A stretch of DNA of 14,951 nt from Acidimicrobiia bacterium (GCA_009927565.1 RFMT01000335.1:1-14951); one strand, 5' to 3'. Positions 7,599 to 14,237 are shown, numbered from the stretch's first letter. Made by a program: numbers and translations. The notes: generated by a model from the letters alone, not told the origin.

Positions 7599-8963
7599 GT
7601 GTTTACGCTTTGTGGTGCAATACCTCTGCTTTCAGTTTGGCAAGTTGCACTCGCTGCGGGTGACGAAGTTCGGCCACTTGCAATACAACGTGAGTTGCCC
7701 GACTCGCCAGTCACTCCAATTTTGTCAGCACGTCGCGTACCTCAGTCTCTTGTCGACTTGAATTCGGCCGGTCGTGTGAACGCAAAACTGGGGCAAGTCA
7801 TCGCAGCACTACCACCTGATTCGTGTTTGAAAGTAATCACAGACTCGAAGACCATAGTTGGTGTCAACACGACCAAGGCGTTGGTCCCGGGTAGCAACCT
7901 CAAATTGTTGACAGCGGCGGTTGCTCTAGATGTCCTTGGGCCAGAGCACAGATATTCCACAAAAATGCTCGGAATCGTTTCTGGATCTGTTGTACGCGGA
8001 GACCTTTGGCTAGTTGGCTCTGGAGATCCATTGTTGACAACTCGTGTGTACCCATCAACCGAAAAATACCCAACTATTACTCCGACTGACGTCGAAAAGT
8101 TGGTCGATGCACTCGTCGCCTTAGGAGTATCGGCAATCGAAGGTTCGATTGTCGGGGATGAGTCTCTCTATGACACTGAGAGATATGTGCCGAGTTGGGG
8201 AGATGGAATTCGAAGCGTTGAAGCTGGGCCTCTCGGTGCGCTCATGATTAATGACGGCGCTGTTTCAGGTTCGCCAATAAAGCCGGCAAATCCGGCGCTC
8301 GCCGCCGCTACTGAATTCACAAGGCTTCTAACGTCTCGCGGTATCTCGGTTCGTAATGCGCCAAAAGTGGGAATTTCTTCGAGCGATACGCCGCTTATTG
8401 CGAGTCTCGAATCTGTCTCGATGCGAGAAGTTGTGACAGAAATGTTGGTCAATAGTGACAACAACACCGCCGAGTTGTTGGTTAAAGAAATCGGAAGAGT
8501 TGGGCGATCTTCAGCAACTCGCATTGATGGTTTGAACGTGATCGCATCAAAGATTGCCGAATGGGGTTTGCCGGGCGAGGGAGTTGCATTGCTCGATGGG
8601 TCTGGGCTCGATCGAACCAATCTTCTCACCTGTGATCTTCTCGCACAGTTATTAGAACGGGACGGACAAAACGGTTTGGTTACAACAGCTCTGGCAACTG
8701 CTGGAAAGACTGGAACTCTGCGTGACGTCTTTTTGTCGGGCCCGGGTTCGGGAACTATGCGAGCGAAAACCGGCACTTTAAATGGAGTCAAATCACTTTC
8801 GGGAATGTTCCCACTTGATGACGGCAGAAGCACCGTGTTCGCTCTAATTATGAATGGAAGCGGAGCATCAACGGTGAATTTCTACCGTCCGATATGGAAT
8901 AACCTGGTCACAGCCCTATCGTTTGGCAACAAGAAACTCGAAGTTGAAATGTTGTTGCCTTAA
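7599..8963 (+). CDS. dacB: D-alanyl-D-alanine carboxypeptidase/endopeptidase, PBP4 (peptidase S13) family
   Basis: This exported penicillin-binding protein trims or cleaves peptidoglycan peptides outside the membrane. All three serine-transferase motifs are present: SNLK (nucleophile Ser99, Lys102), SDN at 286-288 and KTG at 390-392. The S13-typical GDLWLVGSGDP lies at 134-144 and the DGSGLDRTN box near 333-341. The N-terminus is hydrophobic from residue 3 to about 20, ending in VALAAGD, consistent with a signal peptide or anchor. With the GTG at 7599 there is no positively charged n-region, yet the same frame stays open upstream to 7521 and encodes LPTRRLIVSF just before it. The true start may therefore be upstream at a non-standard codon, or the region may contain an error. 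It follows the acyl-CoA synthetase by 91 bases on the same strand, with no terminator seen. In many Actinobacteria a dacB of this kind sits near tilS and hpt; that context is absent here. Confidence 0.92.
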   Translation: MFTLCGAIPLLSVWQVALAAGDEVRPLAIQRELPDSPVTPILSARRVPQSLVDLNSAGRVNAKLGQVIAALPPDSCLKVITDSKTIVGVNTTKALVPGSNLKLLTAAVALDVLGPEHRYSTKMLGIVSGSVVRGDLWLVGSGDPLLTTRVYPSTEKYPTITPTDVEKLVDALVALGVSAIEGSIVGDESLYDTERYVPSWGDGIRSVEAGPLGALMINDGAVSGSPIKPANPALAAATEFTRLLTSRGISVRNAPKVGISSSDTPLIASLESVSMREVVTEMLVNSDNNTAELLVKEIGRVGRSSATRIDGLNVIASKIAEWGLPGEGVALLDGSGLDRTNLLTCDLLAQLLERDGQNGLVTTALATAGKTGTLRDVFLSGPGSGTMRAKTGTLNGVKSLSGMFPLDDGRSTVFALIMNGSGASTVNFYRPIWNNLVTALSFGNKKLEVEMLLP

Positions 8964-9010
8964 CCTCATCGGATGCGCCTTAGTTCGTTTCTAAGTAGTC
9001 ACTAATCGGA

Positions 9011-9033
9011 GACCGAGGAGCAGCCGATCGGTC
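9011..9033. repeat. Inverted repeat GACCGA ... TCGGTC upstream of the holin-like gene
   Basis: A perfect 6-bp stem with an 11-base loop lies in the 83-base gap after dacB and ends one base before the TAGAAT -10 box. No U-tract follows, so it is not an intrinsic terminator. It could be an operator, a transcript hairpin or chance. Confidence 0.3.
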
Positions 9034-9034
9034 G

Positions 9035-9040
9035 TAGAAT
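9035..9040 (+). promoter_or_regulatory. -10 box TAGAAT for a leaderless transcript
   Basis: TAGAAT is followed by six bases and the GTG at 9047, the same spacing as for pup and prcB. It also supports GTG 9047 over the overlapping out-of-frame ATG at 9045, which meets a stop at once. Confidence 0.5.
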
Positions 9041-9046
9041 AACGAT

Positions 9047-9196
9047 GTGACTGGTTTCAAGATCGACGCAAAGTCAAAGAGCACATCTGAAAAGAACTCG
9101 GTGTCCGAGATCTTCGAGATGTTTCTTAACTACGTAAAGCACGAGACGATAAAGCCAATCAAGGGTGCTGGTCGTTGGATTACTTTGGCTTACTAG
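9047..9196 (+). CDS. Holin-like membrane protein, N-terminal half (frame-disrupted)
   Basis: The frame from GTG 9047 gives 49 residues: a charged, Ser/Lys-rich start, then SVSEIFEMFLNYVKHETIKP and a KGAGRW segment, ending at TAG 9194-9196. I recognise this as the cytoplasmic, amphipathic N-terminal part of small actinobacterial two-helix proteins of the phage holin family type (PF07332-like), which continue directly after a GRF/GRW into two transmembrane helices. Here the helices are encoded in the -1 frame starting around 9175-9178 (next entry). The two frames overlap by 22 bases, and a -1 shift near Trp(9176-9178) would join GRW to DYFGLLAALS. No classical slippery heptamer is in the overlap. 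The likeliest explanations are a single-base indel in the sequence, a real frameshift mutation, or, less likely, two translationally coupled genes. Confidence 0.6.
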   Translation: MTGFKIDAKSKSTSEKNSVSEIFEMFLNYVKHETIKPIKGAGRWITLAY

Positions 9197-9384
9197 CGGC
9201 CTTGTCTTTGAGCATTGGCATTGTGCTCGGCGCAGTCGGAGTTTTACGACTTTCTCAAGCAGTGCTTTTTGATGAGTCAACTTCTTGGTCGTGGACTAGT
9301 TATCTGGTCGCCCTAGTTGTTTGTGTGGCGATTTTGTTTGCAACCATCTCAAGGATTCGCAAAGGCACACTACAAAAGTCATGA
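9175..9384 (+). CDS. Holin-like membrane protein, C-terminal half with two transmembrane helices
   Basis: The frame beginning at TTG 9175 encodes up to 69 residues. It holds two hydrophobic helices, about residues 6-24 (LLAALSLSIGIVLGAVGVL) and about 43-60 (YLVALVVCVAILFATISR), separated by a short acidic and Trp-containing loop (DESTSWSW), and ends in a basic tail RIRKGTLQKS. This is the usual second part of the actinobacterial holin-like two-helix family, whose N-terminal part lies in the other frame at 9047-9196. If the shift is an artefact, the intact protein would be about 115-120 residues spanning 9047-9384. Its TGA at 9382-9384 overlaps the ATG of the next gene (ATGA), so the two are translationally coupled. 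Despite the family name, such chromosomal proteins are not evidence of a prophage. Their function is unknown; membrane or cell-envelope association is the safest statement. Confidence 0.68.
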   Translation: MDYFGLLAALSLSIGIVLGAVGVLRLSQAVLFDESTSWSWTSYLVALVVCVAILFATISRIRKGTLQKS

Positions 9385-9593
9385 GCCAAGATGACAAGAT
9401 CTCACGCGATGAACTTATTGCGAGTCTTGAGCAATTTCAAGACGATTTCAAAGATTCAATCAGTAGCAAATCGACGCAACTCAAGGCCCTAATCGGTGGT
9501 GCATCGTCTCTCGCCATGATCTCATCTTTCTTACTAGGGCGTAAAAGTGGGAAGAAAAGCAAGCCAGGTTCAAGTTCTGAGACTGCTCAATAG
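9381..9593 (+). CDS. Small membrane-anchored protein of unknown function (70 aa)
   Basis: The start is the ATG at 9381, which overlaps the previous stop as ATGA; the frame is open further upstream but that would run deep inside the preceding gene. The protein begins MSQDDKISRDELIASLEQF, an acidic amphipathic helix to about residue 30. A short hydrophobic stretch GGASSLAMISSFLLG (about 39-53) follows, then a basic tail RKSGKKSK and a Ser-rich end. The layout (soluble acidic helix, one short membrane segment, positive C-terminus) fits an inner-membrane anchor or an oligomer-forming helper to the holin-like protein. I recall similar small proteins, with a DEL helix and a GRRxGKR tail, beside holin-like genes in Acidimicrobiia, but I cannot verify that here. 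The gap to trmI is 12 bases. Confidence 0.68.
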   Translation: MSQDDKISRDELIASLEQFQDDFKDSISSKSTQLKALIGGASSLAMISSFLLGRKSGKKSKPGSSSETAQ

Positions 9594-9605
9594 TTCGGAC
9601 GCTTG

Positions 9606-10367
9606 ATGTTTGCGTACGGAGAGAAAGTGTTGCTTATCGACGCTAAAAAGCGAAGATACTTGTTCACGCTCAAAGCCGGTGGTGAGTTTCATACTCATTC
9701 GGGCTTTCTAAGTCACAGCGACGTGGTCGGCACTCATGAAGGATCGGTTCTTCGTTCGACAAAAGGAGCAGAATTCATTCTCTTAAGACCGACGCTCGAA
9801 GACTTTGTGCTTCAAATGCCTCGTGGCGCTCAAGTTATTTATCCAAAAGACTTGGCACCAATTTGCATGATGGCTGATATTTACCCTGGTGCCAAAGTTT
9901 TTGAATCTGGTTTAGGTTCAGGTGCACTTTCGATGGCCATGCTGCGATACGGAGCAATTGTCGATGGATACGAAATTCGTGATGATTTTGCGAATCGGGC
10001 ACAGACAAACGTGCGCGAGTTTCTCGGGGCTGACTCGCTCAGTCGCTATCGAGTTTCAGTGAAAGATGTTTATGCGGGAATCGACGAAGTTGGATTCGAT
10101 CGTATGGTTCTCGATTTGCCTGAACCTTGGCAAGTTGTGCCACACGCTGAGAAGTCACTGAGGCGAGGGGCAATTTTGGTTTCATACTCGCCAAGCATCA
10201 CTCAAGCCGTCAAAACACGTGAGACGCTAGGCGAGGGCTGGTTAGATCACCGAACGATCGAAGTGCTGCACCGTAGTTGGCATATCGAGGGCACATCAGT
10301 GCGCCCAGATCATCGCATGGTCGCCCACACGGGTTTCTTGACTAGCGCAAGATTTGTCGGAAACTAA
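9606..10367 (+). CDS. trmI: tRNA (adenine-N1)-methyltransferase TrmI (m1A58)
   Basis: This 253-residue SAM-dependent enzyme methylates A58 in the T-loop of tRNA. The N-terminal beta domain (1-85) contains YLFTLKAGGEFHTHSGFLSH and the PRGAQVIYPKD linker. The Rossmann domain has the SAM-binding motif FESGLGSGALS at 99-109 and the acidic ribose-binding GYE at 121-123. The catalytic motif is LDLPEPW with Asp170, and the C-terminus holds the conserved HTGFLTSARF at 241-250. The ATG at 9606 is preferred; a TTG at 9603 directly before it is the only close alternative. TrmI just upstream of the proteasomal ATPase gene is also seen in mycobacteria (Rv2118c upstream of mpa, Rv2115c), which supports both assignments. 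It converges on the ferredoxin gene with only three bases between stops, so there is no room for a terminator. Confidence 0.95.
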   Translation: MFAYGEKVLLIDAKKRRYLFTLKAGGEFHTHSGFLSHSDVVGTHEGSVLRSTKGAEFILLRPTLEDFVLQMPRGAQVIYPKDLAPICMMADIYPGAKVFESGLGSGALSMAMLRYGAIVDGYEIRDDFANRAQTNVREFLGADSLSRYRVSVKDVYAGIDEVGFDRMVLDLPEPWQVVPHAEKSLRRGAILVSYSPSITQAVKTRETLGEGWLDHRTIEVLHRSWHIEGTSVRPDHRMVAHTGFLTSARFVGN

Positions 10368-10370
10368 TAC

Positions 10371-10616
10371 TTACGGCTCAATGAAGATGCACTCACCGGG
10401 GCATTCTTCGGCGGACTCTACAACTGCGTCAAGTTGGGAATCAGCAAAGTTTGCAACACCCGCCGCACCCTGGGGATTACCTTTTGCGGTTGCATAAATC
10501 GTCGAACCCTCTTTGACATAGGCCAAGCCATCATCGAGAAGTGTAAAAACATCAGGTGCGATTTCTTCGCAAAGACCATCACCTGTGCAGAGATCTTGAT
10601 CAATCCAAACTTTCAT
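10371..10616 (-). CDS. Ferredoxin, 3Fe-4S type
   Basis: This is a small cytoplasmic electron carrier of 81 residues from the ATG at 10614-10616. A longer open frame extends upstream but is not needed, because a clear ribosome binding site (GAGGAGA, minus strand 10625-10631) sits eight bases before this ATG. Cluster ligands are visible as C10 and C16 in CTGDGLC, and C72 followed by Pro in CPGECIF, with a further Cys at 76. The spacing C-x5-C with a distant CP fits the 3Fe-4S ferredoxins that often serve cytochromes P450. The protein is acidic and opens MKVWIDQDLC, with no targeting sequence. It sits convergent to trmI and divergent from mpa across a 148-base intergenic region. No P450, reductase or other redox partner is in the window, so its physiological partner is unknown. 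Presence beside the proteasome genes may be an inherited neighbourhood rather than a functional link. Confidence 0.9.
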   Translation of the reverse strand: MKVWIDQDLCTGDGLCEEIAPDVFTLLDDGLAYVKEGSTIYATAKGNPQGAAGVANFADSQLDAVVESAEECPGECIFIEP

Positions 10617-10624
10617 AACGCAGG

Positions 10625-10631
10625 TCTCCTC
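10625..10631 (-). promoter_or_regulatory. Shine-Dalgarno GAGGAGA for the ferredoxin gene
   Basis: On the minus strand GAGGAGA lies eight bases before the ATG at 10616. It fixes the start at MKVWIDQ rather than the longer upstream extension. Confidence 0.75.
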
Positions 10632-10719
10632 GAAACTAAATAATCGGTATGGCAACGAAAATAGGCTACACGGCAACAAGGGAAGTTTCGGCATATCTGC
10701 GGTTTTTCAAATCCGTTGT

Positions 10720-10747
10720 TTGACCTATACGGTATGCCTTGTTAGTT
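10720..10747 (+). promoter_or_regulatory. Candidate promoter for mpa (TTGACC ... TTAGTT)
   Basis: TTGACC at 10720-10725 is separated by 16 bases from TTAGTT at 10742-10747, within the 148-base gap between divergent ferredoxin and mpa genes. The -35 is good and the -10 is poor. If used, transcription would start very close to the ribosome binding site, which weakens the case. Confidence 0.25.
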
Positions 10748-10756
10748 GAGAGGCGG
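10748..10756 (+). promoter_or_regulatory. Purine-rich ribosome binding site GAGAGGCGG for mpa
   Basis: GAGAGGCGG lies eight bases before the ATG at 10765 and supports that start. It contrasts with pup and prcB, which lack such a site and look leaderless. Confidence 0.65.
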
Positions 10757-10764
10757 ATTTCACT

Positions 10765-12441
10765 ATGGCACGAGAGGCAGATGCGAGTCCAGAAATCGCT
10801 CGCGAACGCGCGCGCCAACTAGAAGAGAAACTTCTTGAAATAAAGGGACAGTTAGCACATGCTGTCGCTCAGAACGAAAAACTCTCGTATACGTTGCGTG
10901 AATCTCGTGAACATATTGCATCGCTTCGCGACGAAGTTGAAAAGTTGACCCAACCGCCAAGTGGCTACGGAGTAATAGTCGGAAAGAATGAAGACAAGAC
11001 GGTTGATATTTTGACGAGCGGTCGAAAGATGCGAGTAACGGTGCATCCTGAAATCGACTTTGAAAGTCTCGAGCGTGGCGCCGAGGTCGTTCTTAATGAG
11101 AGTTTCAACGTTGTCAAAGTTCGTATGCCGGAAGCGATAGGCGAAGTCGTGCATCTAAAAGAAGTACTGGAAGACGGTGTTAGAGCAGTTGTGACTGGCC
11201 ATGGTGATGACGAGCGAGTTTGTGAACTTGCTGACTCAATTCGTGGCACTTTATTGAGAAGCGGAGACTTGCTTCGTATGGACCCGAAGTCGAACTTGCT
11301 GCTCGAGCGTTTGAGTCAACCAGAAGTTGAGCATCTTTTACTTGAAGAAGTACCAGATATCAGTTACGCGGACATCGGTGGTCTTGATTCGCAAATAGAA
11401 CAAATCGCCGACGCAGTGGAGTTGCCTTTTTTGCACGGAGATCTATTTGCCGAACATCAGCTTCCCGCGCCTAAGGGAATTCTTCTTTATGGACCGCCTG
11501 GGTGCGGCAAAACACTCATCGCCAAGGCTGTAGCAAACAGTCTGGCTAAAAAGGTTTCACTATCCAACGGTGGCGAAAAAGCGAAAAGCTACTTCATCAA
11601 TATCAAAGGGCCGGAATTGTTGAATAAGTATGTAGGCGAGACCGAGCGTCAAATCAGACTGGTGTTTCAACGTGCCCGCGAAAAGAGCGAAGAGGGCTGG
11701 CCTGTGATCGTCTTCTTCGACGAAATGGATTCGATGTTTCGAACACGAGGAACTGGAATCTCGTCAGATATGGAGTCGACCATCGTGCCGCAGCTTCTCG
11801 CCGAGATTGACGGCGTCGAAGGACTGCGCAATGTGATCGTGATCGGTGCGACAAATCGCGAGGACCTAATTGACCCAGCGATTCTCCGACCAGGACGGCT
11901 CGATGTAAAGATTCGAATCGATCGTCCAGATGAGAAAGCGGCCCGACAAATATTCGCCCGTTATTTGACGAGTGAACTACCCATTTCCTCGACGACAGTC
12001 GAACAGTTTGGTGGCTCGACTGACGTCGCAATTTCAGAAATGATTGATGCGACCGTTCATGAGATGTATCGACAGGACGAAGAGAATCGGTTCTTGGAAG
12101 TCACTTATCAAAATGGTGACCGCGATGTGATGTATTTCAAAGACTTTTCTTCAGGGGCGATGATCGAAAATATCGTTCGGCGCGCAAAGAAATTAGCTAT
12201 CAAACGCCTAATCGCTAGCGGAGAGCGCGGAATCAATCTTGAAGATTTAAGGCTGTCGATTCGACAAGAATTCAAAGAACACGAAGATCTGCCGAATACA
12301 ACGAACCCTGACGACTGGGCAAAGATCTCTGGCAAGAAGGGTGAACGAATCGTATTTATTCGCACTCTCGTGCGCGACGCGTCGGACTCAAATTCTGGTG
12401 GCCGTGCAATTGAGAAGACCGCCACAGGCCAGTATCTCTAA
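10765..12441 (+). CDS. mpa: Proteasomal AAA+ ATPase Mpa (ARC)
   Basis: This 558-residue ATPase forms the hexameric cap that binds Pup, unfolds pupylated proteins and threads them into the 20S proteasome. Domain order: N-terminal coiled coil about 10-63 (Glu, Leu and Arg rich; the Pup-binding part), OB-fold interdomain about 64-200, then the AAA+ module. Walker A is GPPGCGKT at 243-250. Walker B is VIVFFDE with Asp319-Glu320, followed by MDSMF. GATNRED with sensor Asn364 starts at 361, and the arginine-finger region RPGRLD spans 375-380. The C-terminus is GQYL (555-558) with the penultimate Tyr that docks into the proteasome alpha ring. Length and architecture agree with mycobacterial Mpa (about 600 residues). 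It is followed nine bases later by dop, so they probably form one unit. ARC is the name used in other Actinobacteria. Confidence 0.97.
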   Translation: MAREADASPEIARERARQLEEKLLEIKGQLAHAVAQNEKLSYTLRESREHIASLRDEVEKLTQPPSGYGVIVGKNEDKTVDILTSGRKMRVTVHPEIDFESLERGAEVVLNESFNVVKVRMPEAIGEVVHLKEVLEDGVRAVVTGHGDDERVCELADSIRGTLLRSGDLLRMDPKSNLLLERLSQPEVEHLLLEEVPDISYADIGGLDSQIEQIADAVELPFLHGDLFAEHQLPAPKGILLYGPPGCGKTLIAKAVANSLAKKVSLSNGGEKAKSYFINIKGPELLNKYVGETERQIRLVFQRAREKSEEGWPVIVFFDEMDSMFRTRGTGISSDMESTIVPQLLAEIDGVEGLRNVIVIGATNREDLIDPAILRPGRLDVKIRIDRPDEKAARQIFARYLTSELPISSTTVEQFGGSTDVAISEMIDATVHEMYRQDEENRFLEVTYQNGDRDVMYFKDFSSGAMIENIVRRAKKLAIKRLIASGERGINLEDLRLSIRQEFKEHEDLPNTTNPDDWAKISGKKGERIVFIRTLVRDASDSNSGGRAIEKTATGQYL

Positions 12442-12450
12442 GACTCACTT

Positions 12451-13968
12451 ATGAGCATCGCCAAAGTACTTGGAATCGAAACCGAATACGGGATAATCGC
12501 AACTGGCGTCGACTCAAGTCCGGTGACATCCTCGTCATTGCTCATCAATTCATATGTGAGTCGATTCGATGCAAAAATCGGCTGGGATTTCGACGCCGAG
12601 AGACCAGGTTCGGACGCTCGTGGCTTCAGTCTCGACGACGTCTTTCCGCAAGATATTGAAATGAGCATGGTCAATACGGTCTTGACAAACGGTGCGCGTT
12701 ATTACGTTGACCATGCCCACCCAGAGGTATCAACACCTGAGTGTCGCACAGCCAGTGAAGCTGTGCTATTCGACCGCGCTGGTGAAGAAATTGTGCGTCA
12801 AAGTATGGAGGCTGCCAAGCGCGTATTGCCAGCGGGAGCCGAGCTGGTCGCCTATAAAAACAACTCAGATGGCAAAGGCAATAGTTACGGCTGTCACGAA
12901 AACTATTTGGTTAGCCGTTCGACACCATTTGGTGAATTGGCAGCGCTGATCACGACACATTTCGTTACGCGCCAGGTTTTCTGTGGGGCGGGAAAGGTTG
13001 GAAGCGAGTTTGAGGGCATGCCGTCCTCATCGGTAGCTTTTCAGCTTTCGCAACGAGCAGATTTTTTCGAAGAAGAGATCGGGCTCGAAACAACACTCAA
13101 AAGACCGATAGTAAACACGCGAGACGAGCCTCATTGTGACCCGATGAAATATCGGCGGTTACATGTCATTGTCGGCGATGCGAACATGAGCGAGGTATCA
13201 ACGTTCTTAAAACTCGGAACTACAGCGATTTTGCTGTCGATGATTGAAGATTCACAACTAGACAATTCTTTGATACTCGCAACACCCGTTGCGGCGATAC
13301 GACATGTAAGTCACGATCCGACGCTTCGCCAAAAAATTCTGCTTGAGTCCGGAAAGACTTTTACGGCCCTAGAGCTTCAAGACGCATTATGCGAGCGAGC
13401 CGAGCGATACTCCGAAAAATTTGGTCTTGAAAGTGTTGGTGAAGAAGATGGCAAGTTGATTTTGCGCAGGTGGCGCGAGGTCATTGAAGGTCTAAAAGAA
13501 GATCCGATGTCAATGCGTCATGTCATTGATTGGGTAGCGAAAAAGCGAATTGTTGACGGCATGTCAGAGCGACACAATCTTCAGTCAAATGATCCGAGAC
13601 TTAAGGCAATCGACCTGCAATATCACGATATGCGCGCCGAAAAATGTCTCGCGTTGCGCGCAAATCTTGAAACTATGACCGTTAAAGAAGAAGTCATTTC
13701 TGCGACAACAACACCGCCTGACACCACTCGTGCATATTTCAGGGGTATGTGTTTGAAGAAATGGCCGACAGATGTAGTTGCCGCCAACTGGGACAGCATC
13801 GTGTTTGATATCGGGCGAGAACCATTGCGAAGGGTGCCGATGATGGAGCCACTACGTGGAACCCGACATCTAACTGAAAGTCTTATTGCACAAAGTTCTA
13901 CACCAGCCGAACTAGTAACCGCACTTGGCGATCAGGTGTCGTCATCAAGTTTCAAACCGACCAATTAG
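12451..13968 (+). CDS. dop: Pup deamidase/depupylase Dop
   Basis: Dop hydrolyses the C-terminal glutamine of Pup-GGQ to glutamate so that PafA can ligate it, and it cleaves Pup from substrates. It belongs to the carboxylate-amine ligase (glutamine synthetase-like) fold. The N-terminus has GIETEYGI with metal/nucleotide-binding Glu10 and Glu12. The catalytic-loop motif YYVDHAHPE carries Asp87, and GNSYGCHENY lies near 145-154. Length is 505 residues, as in Mycobacterium tuberculosis Dop and longer than a typical PafA of about 450-480. Residues around 28-70 form the insertion expected for Dop. Position between mpa and pup is also the classical place for dop, whereas pafA usually lies after prcA. 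The start ATG at 12451 is nine bases after the mpa stop, with no strong Shine-Dalgarno site. A 59-base gap with a promoter separates it from pup. Confidence 0.95.
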   Translation: MSIAKVLGIETEYGIIATGVDSSPVTSSSLLINSYVSRFDAKIGWDFDAERPGSDARGFSLDDVFPQDIEMSMVNTVLTNGARYYVDHAHPEVSTPECRTASEAVLFDRAGEEIVRQSMEAAKRVLPAGAELVAYKNNSDGKGNSYGCHENYLVSRSTPFGELAALITTHFVTRQVFCGAGKVGSEFEGMPSSSVAFQLSQRADFFEEEIGLETTLKRPIVNTRDEPHCDPMKYRRLHVIVGDANMSEVSTFLKLGTTAILLSMIEDSQLDNSLILATPVAAIRHVSHDPTLRQKILLESGKTFTALELQDALCERAERYSEKFGLESVGEEDGKLILRRWREVIEGLKEDPMSMRHVIDWVAKKRIVDGMSERHNLQSNDPRLKAIDLQYHDMRAEKCLALRANLETMTVKEEVISATTTPPDTTRAYFRGMCLKKWPTDVVAANWDSIVFDIGREPLRRVPMMEPLRGTRHLTESLIAQSSTPAELVTALGDQVSSSSFKPTN

Positions 13969-13992
13969 ACAACCTTTGTCACATACAGCAGT

Positions 13993-14021
13993 TTTACAAG
14001 TCTTTAAGAATTGGCTATGGT
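13993..14021 (+). promoter_or_regulatory. Promoter of pup (TTTACA, 17-bp spacer, TATGGT)
   Basis: TTTACA at 13993-13998 and TATGGT at 14016-14021 have the ideal 17-base spacer. Six bases later is the pup ATG at 14028, so transcription should begin at or next to the start codon and give a leaderless mRNA. This would let pup-prcB be expressed separately from mpa-dop. Confidence 0.65.
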
Positions 14022-14027
14022 GCGAAT

Positions 14028-14222
14028 ATGGCTGAAAGAACTCGCAAACAAAAAATTTCAAAAGAACGCACAAACACCGAAGAGACAGTTGAGACCAATG
14101 TGTCTGCAAAGGGTGAAAAGTTGAAAGCAGATCTCGACGACTTGCTTGATGAAATTGATGAAGTACTCGAGACGAACGCTGAGGACTTCGTAAAGAGTTA
14201 TGTGCAAAAGGGCGGCCAGTAG
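14028..14222 (+). CDS. pup: Prokaryotic ubiquitin-like protein Pup, GGQ form
   Basis: This 64-residue disordered tag is conjugated to lysines of proteins destined for the proteasome. Its second half is diagnostic: DDLLDEIDEVLETNAEDF (37-54), the Mpa-binding helix, is followed by VQKGGQ at the C-terminus. The final residue is Gln64, so Dop must deamidate it before PafA can use it. Lys61 next to GGQ is the position used by Pup itself in some species. The N-terminal part (1-30) is Lys, Glu and Thr rich and not conserved, and is the part threaded first into Mpa. The start ATG at 14028 lacks a Shine-Dalgarno site but follows a TATGGT -10 box by six bases. Pup is 16 bases from prcB, as in the standard pup-prcB-prcA arrangement. 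Confidence 0.98.
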   Translation: MAERTRKQKISKERTNTEETVETNVSAKGEKLKADLDDLLDEIDEVLETNAEDFVKSYVQKGGQ

Positions 14223-14225
14223 CCG

Positions 14226-14231
14226 TATCCT
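14226..14231 (+). promoter_or_regulatory. Possible -10 box TATCCT before prcB
   Basis: TATCCT lies directly after the pup stop and six bases before the prcB ATG at 14238, the same geometry as the pup promoter. There is no convincing -35. If active, prcB could be made from its own leaderless transcript as well as from pup. Confidence 0.4.
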
Positions 14232-14237
14232 AAAATT

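Noticed and set aside
8168..8833. A 221-codon minus-strand frame inside dacB
   Set aside because: It is Ser/Pro/Arg rich and lies opposite the SDN and KTG motifs of a clear S13 peptidase, typical of a shadow frame.
9175..9200. Programmed -1 ribosomal frameshift site in the holin-like gene
   Set aside because: No X-XXY-YYZ heptamer exists in the overlap and no clear downstream stem-loop was seen; an indel is simpler.
9047..9593. Prophage lysis cassette
   Set aside because: The holin-like family is common in actinobacterial chromosomes, and no endolysin, structural or integrase gene is nearby; the neighbours are housekeeping genes.
10617..10694. N-terminal extension of the ferredoxin (26 extra residues from a start at 10694)
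   Set aside because: The extension is unlike ferredoxin sequence and would cover the GAGGAGA ribosome binding site placed correctly for the ATG at 10616.
11654..12031. A 125-codon minus-strand frame inside mpa
   Set aside because: Arg- and Ser-rich product opposite the AAA+ Walker B and arginine-finger region; no independent start signal.
12451..13968. PafA (Pup ligase) instead of Dop
   Set aside because: The 505-residue length, the insertion after the N-terminal GIETEYGI, and the mpa-dop-pup position favour Dop; pafA is expected after prcA, outside the window.
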